A stretch of 15,347 bases of DNA from DATLYH01 sp035575035. Lineage in GTDB: Bacteria > Planctomycetota > Planctomycetia > Gemmatales > Gemmataceae. Of the stretch, positions 1-6,713 are shown one piece after another. Numbering within the stretch: the first letter of the stretch is position 1; each line of letters begins with the position of its first letter. The stretch is taken from the NCBI GenBank assembly GCA_035575035.1, contig DATLYH010000285.1, forward strand, positions 1 to 15,347, read 5' to 3'. The notes under the pieces are model-generated. The model ran no database searches and had not been told where the DNA came from. It saw only the letters and a list, made by a program, of their open reading frames with translations. Position numbers and translations under genes: made by a program.

Positions 1-204
1 CTTGCGGTTATGAGGCAACCATACAGATGGCCCCATCCGCCAGGCCAGCGCAGGGAGACAATGAGGTACTTCACCATTTTGACGCGGTCCGGCCGCCCGA
101 AGTTCCCATAATCACAAGAAAGGCGTTCCTGGAAGCGATACCGCCAGCCGCCGGGCCGGCGACCCCATCCTGGTGGCGCCGGCCGCCGGGCCGGCGGCGG
201 ACTG
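1..204. other. Leading region without a supported gene, rich in GC palindromes
   Basis: I see no supported complete gene here. The frame that encodes the aminotransferase tail downstream is closed by a TAA at 109-111. The segment from about 141 to 200 is almost pure G+C and holds two near-identical 17-base palindromic units (147-163 and 182-198), listed separately. A 16-codon ORF at 61-111 has a Shine-Dalgarno-like GGGAGA in front but nothing else supports it. Confidence 0.4.
147..198. repeat. Two copies of a 17-base GC-rich palindromic unit
   Basis: The unit GCCGCCGGGCCGGCGAC occurs at 147-163, and a copy differing only near its 3' end occurs at 182-198. A third, exact copy lies at 1765-1781 inside the Rad52-like gene, in the part encoding its proline-rich linker. 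Each unit is nearly self-complementary (GCCGCCGG against CCGGCGGC), so it could form a hairpin. It may be a short interspersed repeat, or it may be chance in very GC-rich DNA. Confidence 0.4.
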
Positions 205-294
205 CTGCTCCGGGTTTCCACCCACTTCTACAATACCGCGGAGGAGATCGACCGGCTGGCAGAGGCCCTGCGGATGTTGCTGGACCAATGTTGA
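205..294 (+). pseudogene. C-terminal remnant of a class V aminotransferase-like gene
   Basis: The frame reads LLLRVSTHFYNTAEEIDRL and ends at a TGA at 292-294, 29 codons after position 205. This matches, from memory, the usual C-terminus of class V (kynureninase, cysteine desulfurase or isopenicillin N epimerase-like) PLP aminotransferases: an RVSxHxYNT strand followed by a helix of the form EEIDRLxEAL. The same frame has a stop at 109-111, and the codons from 112 to 204 encode only Arg/Gly/Pro-rich sequence with no family likeness. I therefore read it as a fragment left after the upstream part was lost or displaced by the GC-rich repeats. A frameshift within the repeat is the alternative; neither other frame upstream looked like the missing part. 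It lacks the PLP lysine and all other active-site parts. Confidence 0.45.
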
Positions 295-327
295 TAGGTT
301 TGAGGGGGGAAGTCGAGGAACAGACCC

Positions 328-1359
328 ATGTCCCTGCATCGGTGCGCTTACCTGGTCGAGCCTGGACGGGTCGAGGTCCGCGAGGTGCCGGTGCCGCAGC
401 CGGCGGCCGGCCAGGTGTTGCTGCGCATCGAGCGGGCGCTGGCCGGCGGCACCGACCGCAAGGCGTTCGCCCGCGGCCATCCGATGATCCCGATGCCGGG
501 GCCGTTCGGCCACCGTTACGCCGGCACCGTTGCCGCCCTGGGCCCCGGCGCTCCTTCCTTCGCGGTCGGGCAACCGGTCATGGGGGTGCATAGCGCTCCG
601 TGCCTGGCCTGCGACCTTTGCCGCAAGGGACGCCGGCACCTTTGCCCCGACGTGATGAAGGAGAAGGTGCTCGGCGCCTTTGCCCAGTACCTTTGCATCC
701 CCGCCCCCGTCGCCCGGCAGAATCTGTTCCCCCGCCCCGGCATGTTCCGCGCGGAACATGCCGCCCTCCTGGAACCCCTCGCCTGCGTTGTCCACGGGTT
801 GGAACTGCTCGACTGGCGCGGCGTGGAACGGGTCTTGATTCTCGGACTGGGGGTGATGGGCTTGCTCTTCGCCCAGTTGCTGCCGCGCTACACCGCCGCA
901 GAGCGGGCAGGGGCCGGCCGACGGATGCCACGGCTGGAGCTGGCCCGCCGGTTTGGACTCCATCCCGTCTGGGATGTTGGGGTCCGGCCCCTGGACGAGC
1001 AGCTGCCGGCGGCGGAGCGGTTTGACATGGTGATCGAATGCACGGGCCAGCCGGACGGCTGGCGGCAGGCCTTTGACCGTACCGCTCCGGGGGGGCAGGT
1101 GCTTCTCTTCGGCGGCCTGCCGCGCGGCACCGTGTTCGGGGTGGACAGCTATCGGCTGCACTATGAGGAAATCCGGGTGCTGGGCAGTTTCCACTTTTCG
1201 CCTCACGAGGTGGCCCAAGCCCGTGAATACCTGCTGGCCGGCGGTCTGGAGCTGGACCCGCTCATCAGCGGTTGCCTGCCGCTGGACCAACTCCCCGAGG
1301 CGCTGCGGCGGCTGGAGCGCGGCGAGGGATTGCAGTACGCCATCGACCCGTGGCAATGA
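328..1359 (+). CDS. Zinc-type medium-chain dehydrogenase/reductase (MDR family)
   Basis: A 343-residue cytosolic oxidoreductase of the alcohol, sorbitol and threonine dehydrogenase superfamily. It probably oxidises a secondary alcohol or polyol with NAD(P); the substrate cannot be told. The N-terminal half is the GroES-like catalytic domain. The Rossmann domain starts near residue 168 with GLGVMG at 173-178. The structural zinc site is intact (C92, C95, C98, C106). Of the usual catalytic zinc ligands, H62 and the E149-P150 pair are present, but the normal CGTD cysteine is replaced by glycine (GGTD at 40-43), and the usual GHE reads GHR at 61-63. Catalytic zinc binding may therefore be altered. 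The start is supported by GAGG nine bases before the ATG. It stands alone, followed by the convergent Rad52-like gene 37 bases on. Confidence 0.85.
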   Translation: MSLHRCAYLVEPGRVEVREVPVPQPAAGQVLLRIERALAGGTDRKAFARGHPMIPMPGPFGHRYAGTVAALGPGAPSFAVGQPVMGVHSAPCLACDLCRKGRRHLCPDVMKEKVLGAFAQYLCIPAPVARQNLFPRPGMFRAEHAALLEPLACVVHGLELLDWRGVERVLILGLGVMGLLFAQLLPRYTAAERAGAGRRMPRLELARRFGLHPVWDVGVRPLDEQLPAAERFDMVIECTGQPDGWRQAFDRTAPGGQVLLFGGLPRGTVFGVDSYRLHYEEIRVLGSFHFSPHEVAQAREYLLAGGLELDPLISGCLPLDQLPEALRRLERGEGLQYAIDPWQ

Positions 1360-1396
1360 GGGTCGGACGGCGCGGGGCCCCGGCCGGTGAATGGGC

Positions 1397-2272
1397 TCAG
1401 GCCACTTCCTTGTGGTCCTTGGCGCCCTTCAGCCGTTGGCGGGCCTCGGCCTCGAACGCCTTGGTCTGTTCGACTGCCAGGATGATGCCCGGTGCGGTCC
1501 AGGTTTCGAGGTCGGAATCGTAGCCGGCCTTCACCCCGGCCTGAACGACGTGCTTGACCAGATCGCCCGGCTGGCAGATGCCCTGGGCGGCCAAGCGGGC
1601 ATCATAGTCGTACAGCCGCCGCTGCAGCTCAGCGCCGTTGGCCGGCAAGGTGTGCAGGCCCTGCTGGGGCGGGGTCTTCGGGACTGCGGGCTGCTTTGCC
1701 GAGGCTGGCGGCGAGGTCGGCAGCTTCGCGGAAGCCGGCAGCGGCCCGGCCGTCGGTGGCGCTGGCCGCCGGGCCGGCGACTCCACGGCCGGCGCCACCG
1801 GCACGCGGGGCGGATGCACGAACTGCCGCCGCTGGGGATCGTAAGCCACCCACTGGCCCGGCAAGCGGTACAGATACCGGCCGACGCCAAACTTCACCGC
1901 CGCCCGCTTGAGGGCATCGCTGAAGGCCGCCTTCCGCCGATCCCCCTCGTCGGGCTGCTCGCTGGGTCCGCCGACATCGCACTTGGTAATCCACTCGTTG
2001 CCGATCCGCACCTTCAGACGGCAAACCACCGAGCCGTCGTCCAACCACTCGTAGTCATCCTGCCAGCCCATCACCCCGAGAACCTCGTCGAGCCGATCCT
2101 GAATGACGCGGGCATCGACGTAGGCCAGGGCCAGGGCCCGGTTGCCGCTGACCGCCCCCGGTTTGAAGCGGATCTCGGACGGATCGAACGGAGCCGCCAG
2201 GGCGCGGGTGATCGCTTCCAGCTCCTCACGGGAAAGAGACCTTTCCGGGTTGGGATTTGTGGCGGGGTGCAT
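1397..2272 (-). CDS. Rad52/Rad22-family single-strand annealing protein
   Basis: A 291-residue protein whose residues 25-155 look like the Rad52/Rad22 annealing core. Visible are LALAYVDARVIQDRLDEV (47-64), the MGWQDDYEW turn (68-76), a CRLKVRI strand, and the conserved GDRRKAAFSDALKRAAVKFG helix (110-129) with GRYLYRL after it. Members form oligomeric rings that anneal complementary ssDNA in recombination and repair, and in bacteria they are often phage-derived. Residues 156-210 are a Pro/Ala-rich linker. Residues 211-291 form a separate charged, helical C-terminal region that I do not recognise; it could bind a partner such as SSB. The ATG at 2272 has GAGGAG seven bases upstream. The gene is monocistronic, with its own AT-rich promoter, and is not next to recognisable phage genes. 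Confidence 0.8.
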   Translation of the reverse strand: MHPATNPNPERSLSREELEAITRALAAPFDPSEIRFKPGAVSGNRALALAYVDARVIQDRLDEVLGVMGWQDDYEWLDDGSVVCRLKVRIGNEWITKCDVGGPSEQPDEGDRRKAAFSDALKRAAVKFGVGRYLYRLPGQWVAYDPQRRQFVHPPRVPVAPAVESPARRPAPPTAGPLPASAKLPTSPPASAKQPAVPKTPPQQGLHTLPANGAELQRRLYDYDARLAAQGICQPGDLVKHVVQAGVKAGYDSDLETWTAPGIILAVEQTKAFEAEARQRLKGAKDHKEVA

Positions 2273-2692
2273 GAGTTTACTCCTCTAGCGGCGGCCAAGA
2301 GGGACGCTTGGAAGTTGAGGACACGCAAAGGGTTAGTTTCGGACGTTTTGCCCCTCGCTGCCCGCCGACTCACTCTCTGATACTATACTATTGTATACAA
2401 CCATTTGTCCAGGTAAAGCAGTCAGAAAGGCGGCGGAACAGGTTCGATCCGGAAGTGCAAGATTAGTTTCCACTTACGTCTTGCCTTCGCCGGTGCTTTG
2501 GGACAGGACAGGTTTCATGCGGCAGCTCGGCGATCGGCCCGGCCGTCCTGGGGCGCAAGTTGGGCCCTGGCGTTCGTTCCTTGGAGGGGTAGGAGTGGCT
2601 GGAGTCAAGGGCGGGGACATAGGCAAGTCCCCCGGCGGTCGGCATATTTTGCCCACCGCGAGGGGGGCATTGATCCGAAGAAAGATCGAGCC
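2273..2692. other. Intergenic region between divergent genes
   Basis: This 420-base gap separates the Rad52-like gene (-) from the secreted-protein gene (+). Its part at 2380-2400 is the most AT-rich stretch in the left half and holds a promoter candidate for the Rad52-like gene and a 10-base palindrome. For 2420-2692 I see no gene or clear promoter; open frames there lack family likeness and a usable start. Confidence 0.5.
2390..2417 (-). promoter_or_regulatory. Putative sigma70-type promoter of the Rad52-like gene
   Basis: On the minus strand TTTACC (2417-2412) is followed after 16 bases by TACAAT (2395-2390), a fair -35/-10 pair in otherwise GC-rich DNA. It would give a leader of about 110 bases ahead of the ATG at 2272. 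The -10 box overlaps a perfect 10-base palindrome, TTGTATACAA (2391-2400), which could be an operator half or simply promoter AT-richness. Confidence 0.4.
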
Positions 2693-3067
2693 ATGATGCG
2701 ACCTCGCCGTGGGTTCCGCGCTTCCGGGCGGGGCTTCCTGGCGTTGCTGGCTTGGGGGCTGCTGCCCGACCTGGCCGATGCCGAAGTGTTGGCTTTCCGC
2801 AACGACACGGGCGCTCCCATCGTTGTGCAGGGGGCCTGCTTCGCGCAGGGGACGGTGCAGCGTGACCGGCCCTACCGGTTGCAGCCGGGCGAGGCCTGCC
2901 GCATCAACCTTCCGGGCAACAAGCTCATCACCATGTACAACGCCCGCATGCCGAACCAAGTCCTCTTCAAGACCACCATCCCGGCCGGTCCGGAAGACCT
3001 TTACTTCTCGGTACGCCTCGACCCGCAGGGCAAGGTGTGCATCGAACGGATCAAGCCGCCGCGTTGA
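2693..3067 (+). CDS. Small secreted protein of unknown function
   Basis: I do not recognise a named family. The 124-residue product begins with a basic stretch (RPRRGFRASGR) and a hydrophobic core (FLALLAWGLL), then a likely signal peptidase site after DLADA near residue 30, so it is probably exported. The mature part alternates hydrophobic and polar residues and looks like an all-beta domain of about 90 residues, with two cysteines (in GACF and EACR) that could pair after export. I chose the ATG at 2693 because the signal peptide begins there; longer in-frame starts would add an Arg-rich segment with no signal character. A strong hairpin terminator lies 29 bases after the stop, so the gene is its own transcription unit or the last gene of one. 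Confidence 0.65.
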   Translation: MMRPRRGFRASGRGFLALLAWGLLPDLADAEVLAFRNDTGAPIVVQGACFAQGTVQRDRPYRLQPGEACRINLPGNKLITMYNARMPNQVLFKTTIPAGPEDLYFSVRLDPQGKVCIERIKPPR

Positions 3068-3096
3068 GCGTGAGCGGGGACCGGGTGGGTCGAACC

Positions 3097-3136
3097 AGGA
3101 AAAAGGCAAAAGTCGGGCGACTTTTGCCTTTTTCCT
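3097..3136 (+). terminator. Strong hairpin terminator
   Basis: Positions 3097-3115 and 3118-3136 are perfect inverted complements: a 19-base-pair stem around a 2-base centre (the real loop will be a few bases wider). The descending arm contains CTTTTGCC followed by TTTTTCC, so the T tract is inside the stem. It ends the secreted-protein transcript and insulates the MFS gene that starts at 3212. Confidence 0.8.
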
Positions 3137-3211
3137 TGGGCCCGGAGCCTTTACAGTAATGCGCGTGCGCCCCCACCCAACATCCCTTGCCTTACCGGCC
3201 CGGCGAGATCT

Positions 3212-4678
3212 ATGAACCAGAAACTCTCCACCCTCCCCGCCCTGGAAAAGCCGACCCGGGTGCGCTACGGCGTGCTGGGGTTTGTCTGCTCGCTGTCGAT
3301 GATCACCTACCTGGACCGGGTTTGTTTCGGCGCTGCCGGCCCGGACATCAAGAAGGCGATGGGCGTGGGCGACGGCGACATTGCCCTCTTTACCTGGGCC
3401 TTCGCCTTGTCCTACGCCATCTTCGAGGTGCCGACCGGCTGGCTGGGCGACGTCTTCGGGCCGCGCAAGACGCTGATCCGCATCGTGCTGTGGTGGTCGT
3501 TCTTCACGGTCGCCACCGGGATTGTCGGTTACCCCGCCGTCGTGGTGTTCCTGGGCGGCATGTGGGCCTGGTGGCTGATGCTGCTGACCCGTTTCCTGTT
3601 TGGCGTCGGCGAGGCCGGCGCTTACCCCAACATCACCCGGGCGTTGCACAACTGGTTCCCCTTCCACGAGCGGGCCTTTGCCCAGGGAGCGGTATGGATG
3701 TCCGGCCGGCTTATGGGCGGCCTGACGCCGTTCGTCTGGATGCTGGTGACGCAGAGCGCGGTGTCCTGGGGGGGCAAGTCTTACGGCATCGGCCTCGGGC
3801 TGCCCTGGTACGGGGCCTTCTATCTGTTCGGGGCCCTCGGCATCTTCTGGTGCCTGGCTTTCGCTTTCTGGTTCCGCAATCGGCCCGATGAGAAGGCAAC
3901 GGTCAATGCCGCCGAGCGCGAGCTGATCGAAGGGGGACGGAAGGACATCGAGGCCGCCCATGCCGGGGTTCCCTGGAAGCGCTTGCTCACCAGCGGCAAC
4001 TTGTGGGCCCTCTGCCTGATGTACTTCTGCATGGGCTACGGCTGGTACTTCAATATCAGCTTGCTGCCGACCTTTCTTCAGGACCAGTACGGCGTCCAAC
4101 CCGACGACCCGCTTGGCTCCCTCTACAAAGGGGGGCCGTTGTGGATGGGAGCGATCACCTGTTTGATCGGCGGCTGGCTGTCGGATTTCTTGATCCGGAA
4201 GACCGGCAGCCGCAGGTGGGGCCGGCGCGTGCTCGGTCTGGTTGGCCATACGCTTTGCGCCTCGTGTTACTTCATCGCCATCTTTATCCCCGTGCAGGCG
4301 GCGTATGTTTTCTTCTTTGCCCTGGCCATCTCGATGGCCGCGTTCTGGAATGACCTGACGATGGGCTCCGCGTGGGCGATTTGTCAGGACATCGGCAAGC
4401 GCTACGCCGCCATCGTGGCCGGCTGCATGAATACCATCGGCAATCTCGGCGGAGCCACCACCATGCTCGTGACCAAGTATGTCCTCAGCGCCCAGGAGTC
4501 GAACTATGCCGCGAGCCTGGGGAAAGAGGTCGAGCAACTCAGCAACGCGGAGCGGATTGCGGCCGTGCTGCCCGGCTACCATATCAACTTCGCCATCTAC
4601 GGGGCTGTCTATCTGCTGGCCGTTGTCCTCTGGCTGCTGATCGACGCCACCAAGCCTGTAGTGCCCGAGGAAAAGTGA
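3212..4678 (+). CDS. MFS transporter, anion:cation symporter (ACS) type
   Basis: A 488-residue inner-membrane protein with about twelve hydrophobic segments and a central charged loop (roughly 222-258). Family marks are the YLDRVCFG segment at the start of TM1 (33-40), the motif A loop GWLGDVFGPRK (76-86), and RFLFGVGEAGAYPN (127-140), which is typical of the ACS group that carries hexuronates, tartrate, glucarate and similar organic acids, usually with protons. The actual substrate cannot be read from the sequence. Length is slightly above the family norm, with a loop near 425-455 before the last membrane segment. The ATG follows a weak GGCGAG. It sits after the terminator and before the ferredoxin gene, 73 bases away. 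Confidence 0.85.
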   Translation: MNQKLSTLPALEKPTRVRYGVLGFVCSLSMITYLDRVCFGAAGPDIKKAMGVGDGDIALFTWAFALSYAIFEVPTGWLGDVFGPRKTLIRIVLWWSFFTVATGIVGYPAVVVFLGGMWAWWLMLLTRFLFGVGEAGAYPNITRALHNWFPFHERAFAQGAVWMSGRLMGGLTPFVWMLVTQSAVSWGGKSYGIGLGLPWYGAFYLFGALGIFWCLAFAFWFRNRPDEKATVNAAERELIEGGRKDIEAAHAGVPWKRLLTSGNLWALCLMYFCMGYGWYFNISLLPTFLQDQYGVQPDDPLGSLYKGGPLWMGAITCLIGGWLSDFLIRKTGSRRWGRRVLGLVGHTLCASCYFIAIFIPVQAAYVFFFALAISMAAFWNDLTMGSAWAICQDIGKRYAAIVAGCMNTIGNLGGATTMLVTKYVLSAQESNYAASLGKEVEQLSNAERIAAVLPGYHINFAIYGAVYLLAVVLWLLIDATKPVVPEEK

Positions 4679-4684
4679 TACAAT
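4676..4684 (+). promoter_or_regulatory. Possible extended -10 element before the ferredoxin gene
   Basis: TGA-TACAAT overlaps the stop codon of the transporter gene and fits an extended -10 (TGnTAnAAT-like). No convincing -35 is seen, and the leader to the ATG at 4752 would be about 60 bases. It could let the ferredoxin be transcribed apart from the transporter. Confidence 0.25.
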
Positions 4685-4751
4685 GCCGGAGGGCGGCGTC
4701 GGCCTCCCCCCCGATGTGGATTCGAATGCGACCTACGGAACGAGGTACATC

Positions 4752-5153
4752 ATGGCCAAAGGTGCGGGCAAAGCACGCAAGAAGCTCCCCAAGGAGTTGG
4801 CGGTCATCCGGGCGGACAACTGCACCGGCTGCGACGCCTGTATCGAGGTTTGTCCGGTCGATTGCATCTACAAGGTGCCCGGCCCCGAGCAGCCGACGCT
4901 TCAGTATTTCTGCGACATCGACCTGGAGCGGTGCATCGGCTGCGCGTTGTGCGAGCGCTGGTGCCCCTGGGACGCCATCGACATGGTGCCGACGACCGAG
5001 GTCGATAAGTACGTCGCCGACAAGGGGGGCCCGCCCGAGTATGTCGAGAAGAACGGCCCGCGCCTGGTGGCGATCGCCAGGATGCTGGCCGACCTGGCCA
5101 AGGAGCAGCAGCAACCGCAGCCGAAGGCCGCGGCCGCCGCGGAGACCCGGTGA
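4752..5153 (+). CDS. Ferredoxin with two [4Fe-4S] clusters
   Basis: A 133-residue soluble electron carrier. Cluster motif one is C24-x2-C27-x2-C30-x3-C34-P; motif two is C61-x2-C64-x2-C67-x3-C71-P. Each CxxCxxCxxxCP normally supplies three ligands to one cluster and the last to the other. The spacing between motifs is longer than in small clostridial ferredoxins. N-terminal residues 1-20 are Lys-rich, and the C-terminus (from about 117) is a Gln/Pro/Ala tail that is probably disordered. The start was set at 4752 because GAGG lies eight bases before that ATG; an earlier in-frame ATG at 4683 has no homology-like sequence after it. The partner is unknown. The neighbouring di-heme peroxidase follows after only 23 bases, so the two may be co-transcribed. 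Confidence 0.85.
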   Translation: MAKGAGKARKKLPKELAVIRADNCTGCDACIEVCPVDCIYKVPGPEQPTLQYFCDIDLERCIGCALCERWCPWDAIDMVPTTEVDKYVADKGGPPEYVEKNGPRLVAIARMLADLAKEQQQPQPKAAAAAETR

Positions 5154-5176
5154 ACGTGACACGGGAGGGATTCCCC

Positions 5177-6697
5177 ATGCGGCGACGACAGCTCGCGGGC
5201 TGCGTCCTGGCGCTGGGGTTGATGGCCGCGAGTTGTGCCCCCGCCGGCCGCTACGAGGCCCGACCGACTCCCCGGACCAGTCCCTCTCCGCGGCCGGCCG
5301 ACCAACCCTACCGCCCCTGGCCGATCCCCGCCGACTACGCCTGGATGCCGCCCGATCCTGCCGCGATGGACCCCGAGGTCATCGGCATCGAGTTCGTCCA
5401 CGAAGAGACCAATCCCCAGGAGTGGGAGCAGCTGCGGTCGTTCTGGAACCTGCGGCAGGTGCCGCGCGCCCCGCAAGCCGCCGCCCTGCTCGGCCTGCCG
5501 CCCGTGCTTCAGGGGGGCGTGGCAGCGGCGACTATGCCGGTCGTCACAATCAAGATCCCGTCCGGGCTTGATCCCATCGGTCCGGAGCAACTCCCCGCCG
5601 CCAATCCGCCAACCGTCGCCAAGTGGGAGTTGGGCAAGCTCCTCTTCTTCGATGATAGTTACCTGCTCCCTGAAGGGGCCAATCTGTCCTGCGCCAGCTG
5701 TCATCGGCCGGCCCTGGGCTATGCCCGCAGCTTCCCCGAGCCCGGCAGCGGCCAACCGGACACGCCCACGCTGGTCAATGTGGTTTACCACAAGCATCTT
5801 TTCTGGGATGGCCGGGCGTCTGCTCTGGAGGAAGTGGTCCAGCGGGTGCTGGAGGACGAGCGTCCGCCGCGGATCGGCGAGCCGGCGAAGCCGCACGTCT
5901 GGAGCGGCGTCATTGCCCGGCTGCGCGCCAGCGCCGACTATGACCGCCGCTTCCGGCGGGTCTTCGGCACCCCGCCCACCCAGGATGCGGTCGGCAAGGC
6001 CCTGGCCACTTACCTGCGCACCATCCTGTCGGGCAACTCGCTCCAGGACCGGGCCGAGCAGTCCCGCCGCCGGCGCAACGGAGCAACGTTGGAGCCGGCC
6101 GACTACGAGAAGTTTCTTGACGAAGCCGCCATCCGCTCGGTGCTCTTGGAGGCGCCAGGCAAGGACGAATTGCCGCCGAAGGACGAGGTGGCCCGGCAGC
6201 TGCACGCCGGCTATACCCTGTTTTACGGCAAGGGCCTTTGCAGCCGCTGCCACGCCGGTCGGAACTTCACCGACAACGGCTTCCACAACCTGGGGGTCGG
6301 CCAGCCCGCTGGGATAAAGTACGAGCCCGGCAAGGAGCCCGGCCGCTTCGCTGCCCTGCCGATTGGCCGCAAGGACCCGCTGATGATCGGCGCCTACAAG
6401 ACGCCGACGCTGCGGGCCCTGCTCGGCACGCGCCCTTACTTCCACGACGGCTCGCGCTTCGATCTGTTTGACGTGGTTGCCTTCCACGTCCAGGGGAGCC
6501 GGATCGCGAACCCGTACCTTGACCCGCTGCTGCGCGACCCGCAAAACCCGCTGCACCGCCGCGATCTGGGTCTGAAGGAGGACGAGGTCCGCGCCCTGGT
6601 GATGTTCCTGAAGGCGCTGGACGGCGACCCCATCGACCCGGCCGTCGCCGAGCCGGACCGCTGGCCCGAAGGAACCGGTCCAAACCGGCGGAAGTGA
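5177..6697 (+). CDS. Di-heme cytochrome c peroxidase / MauG-family lipoprotein
   Basis: A 506-residue exported protein of the CCP/MauG family, which reduces hydrogen peroxide or carries out related heme oxidations in the periplasm. It starts with RRRQLAGCVLALGLMAASC, a lipoprotein-type signal ending at a candidate lipid-bearing C20, followed by a Pro/Arg-rich tether. The first heme site is C172-x2-C175-H176 (CASCH), the second C355-x2-C358-H359 (CSRCH). Other family marks are WELGKLLFFDD (150-160), TPTLVNV (196-202), HLFWDGRA (207-214), and YKTPTLRALL (407-416) leading to PYFHDG (420-425). At 506 residues it is longer than typical bacterial CCP (about 320-350): the N-terminal 140 residues and an insert near 293-335 are extra. 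The ATG at 5177 has GGGAGGG seven bases before it. It ends 16 bases from the convergent CRISPR operon. Confidence 0.85.
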   Translation: MRRRQLAGCVLALGLMAASCAPAGRYEARPTPRTSPSPRPADQPYRPWPIPADYAWMPPDPAAMDPEVIGIEFVHEETNPQEWEQLRSFWNLRQVPRAPQAAALLGLPPVLQGGVAAATMPVVTIKIPSGLDPIGPEQLPAANPPTVAKWELGKLLFFDDSYLLPEGANLSCASCHRPALGYARSFPEPGSGQPDTPTLVNVVYHKHLFWDGRASALEEVVQRVLEDERPPRIGEPAKPHVWSGVIARLRASADYDRRFRRVFGTPPTQDAVGKALATYLRTILSGNSLQDRAEQSRRRRNGATLEPADYEKFLDEAAIRSVLLEAPGKDELPPKDEVARQLHAGYTLFYGKGLCSRCHAGRNFTDNGFHNLGVGQPAGIKYEPGKEPGRFAALPIGRKDPLMIGAYKTPTLRALLGTRPYFHDGSRFDLFDVVAFHVQGSRIANPYLDPLLRDPQNPLHRRDLGLKEDEVRALVMFLKALDGDPIDPAVAEPDRWPEGTGPNRRK

Positions 6698-6713
6698 CGG
6701 CTGGCGTCGGCAG

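Noticed and set aside
61..111. A 16-codon ORF behind a GGGAGA ribosome-like site, possibly a leader peptide
   Set aside because: Nothing downstream suggests attenuation and one short ORF with a chance Shine-Dalgarno is weak evidence.
27..593. A plus-strand open frame of 188 codons
   Set aside because: It overlaps both the aminotransferase remnant and the start of the MDR gene in another frame; its sequence is Arg/Pro/Gly-rich and looks like a shadow.
2474..4582. A 702-codon open frame on the minus strand
   Set aside because: It lies antisense to the secreted-protein gene, the terminator and most of the MFS gene; its translation is Pro/Gly/His/Arg-rich with no family likeness. High GC leaves such shadow frames open.
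4901..6556. A 551-codon minus-strand open frame
   Set aside because: It is antisense to the ferredoxin and di-heme peroxidase, both with clear motifs; the translation shows no domain.
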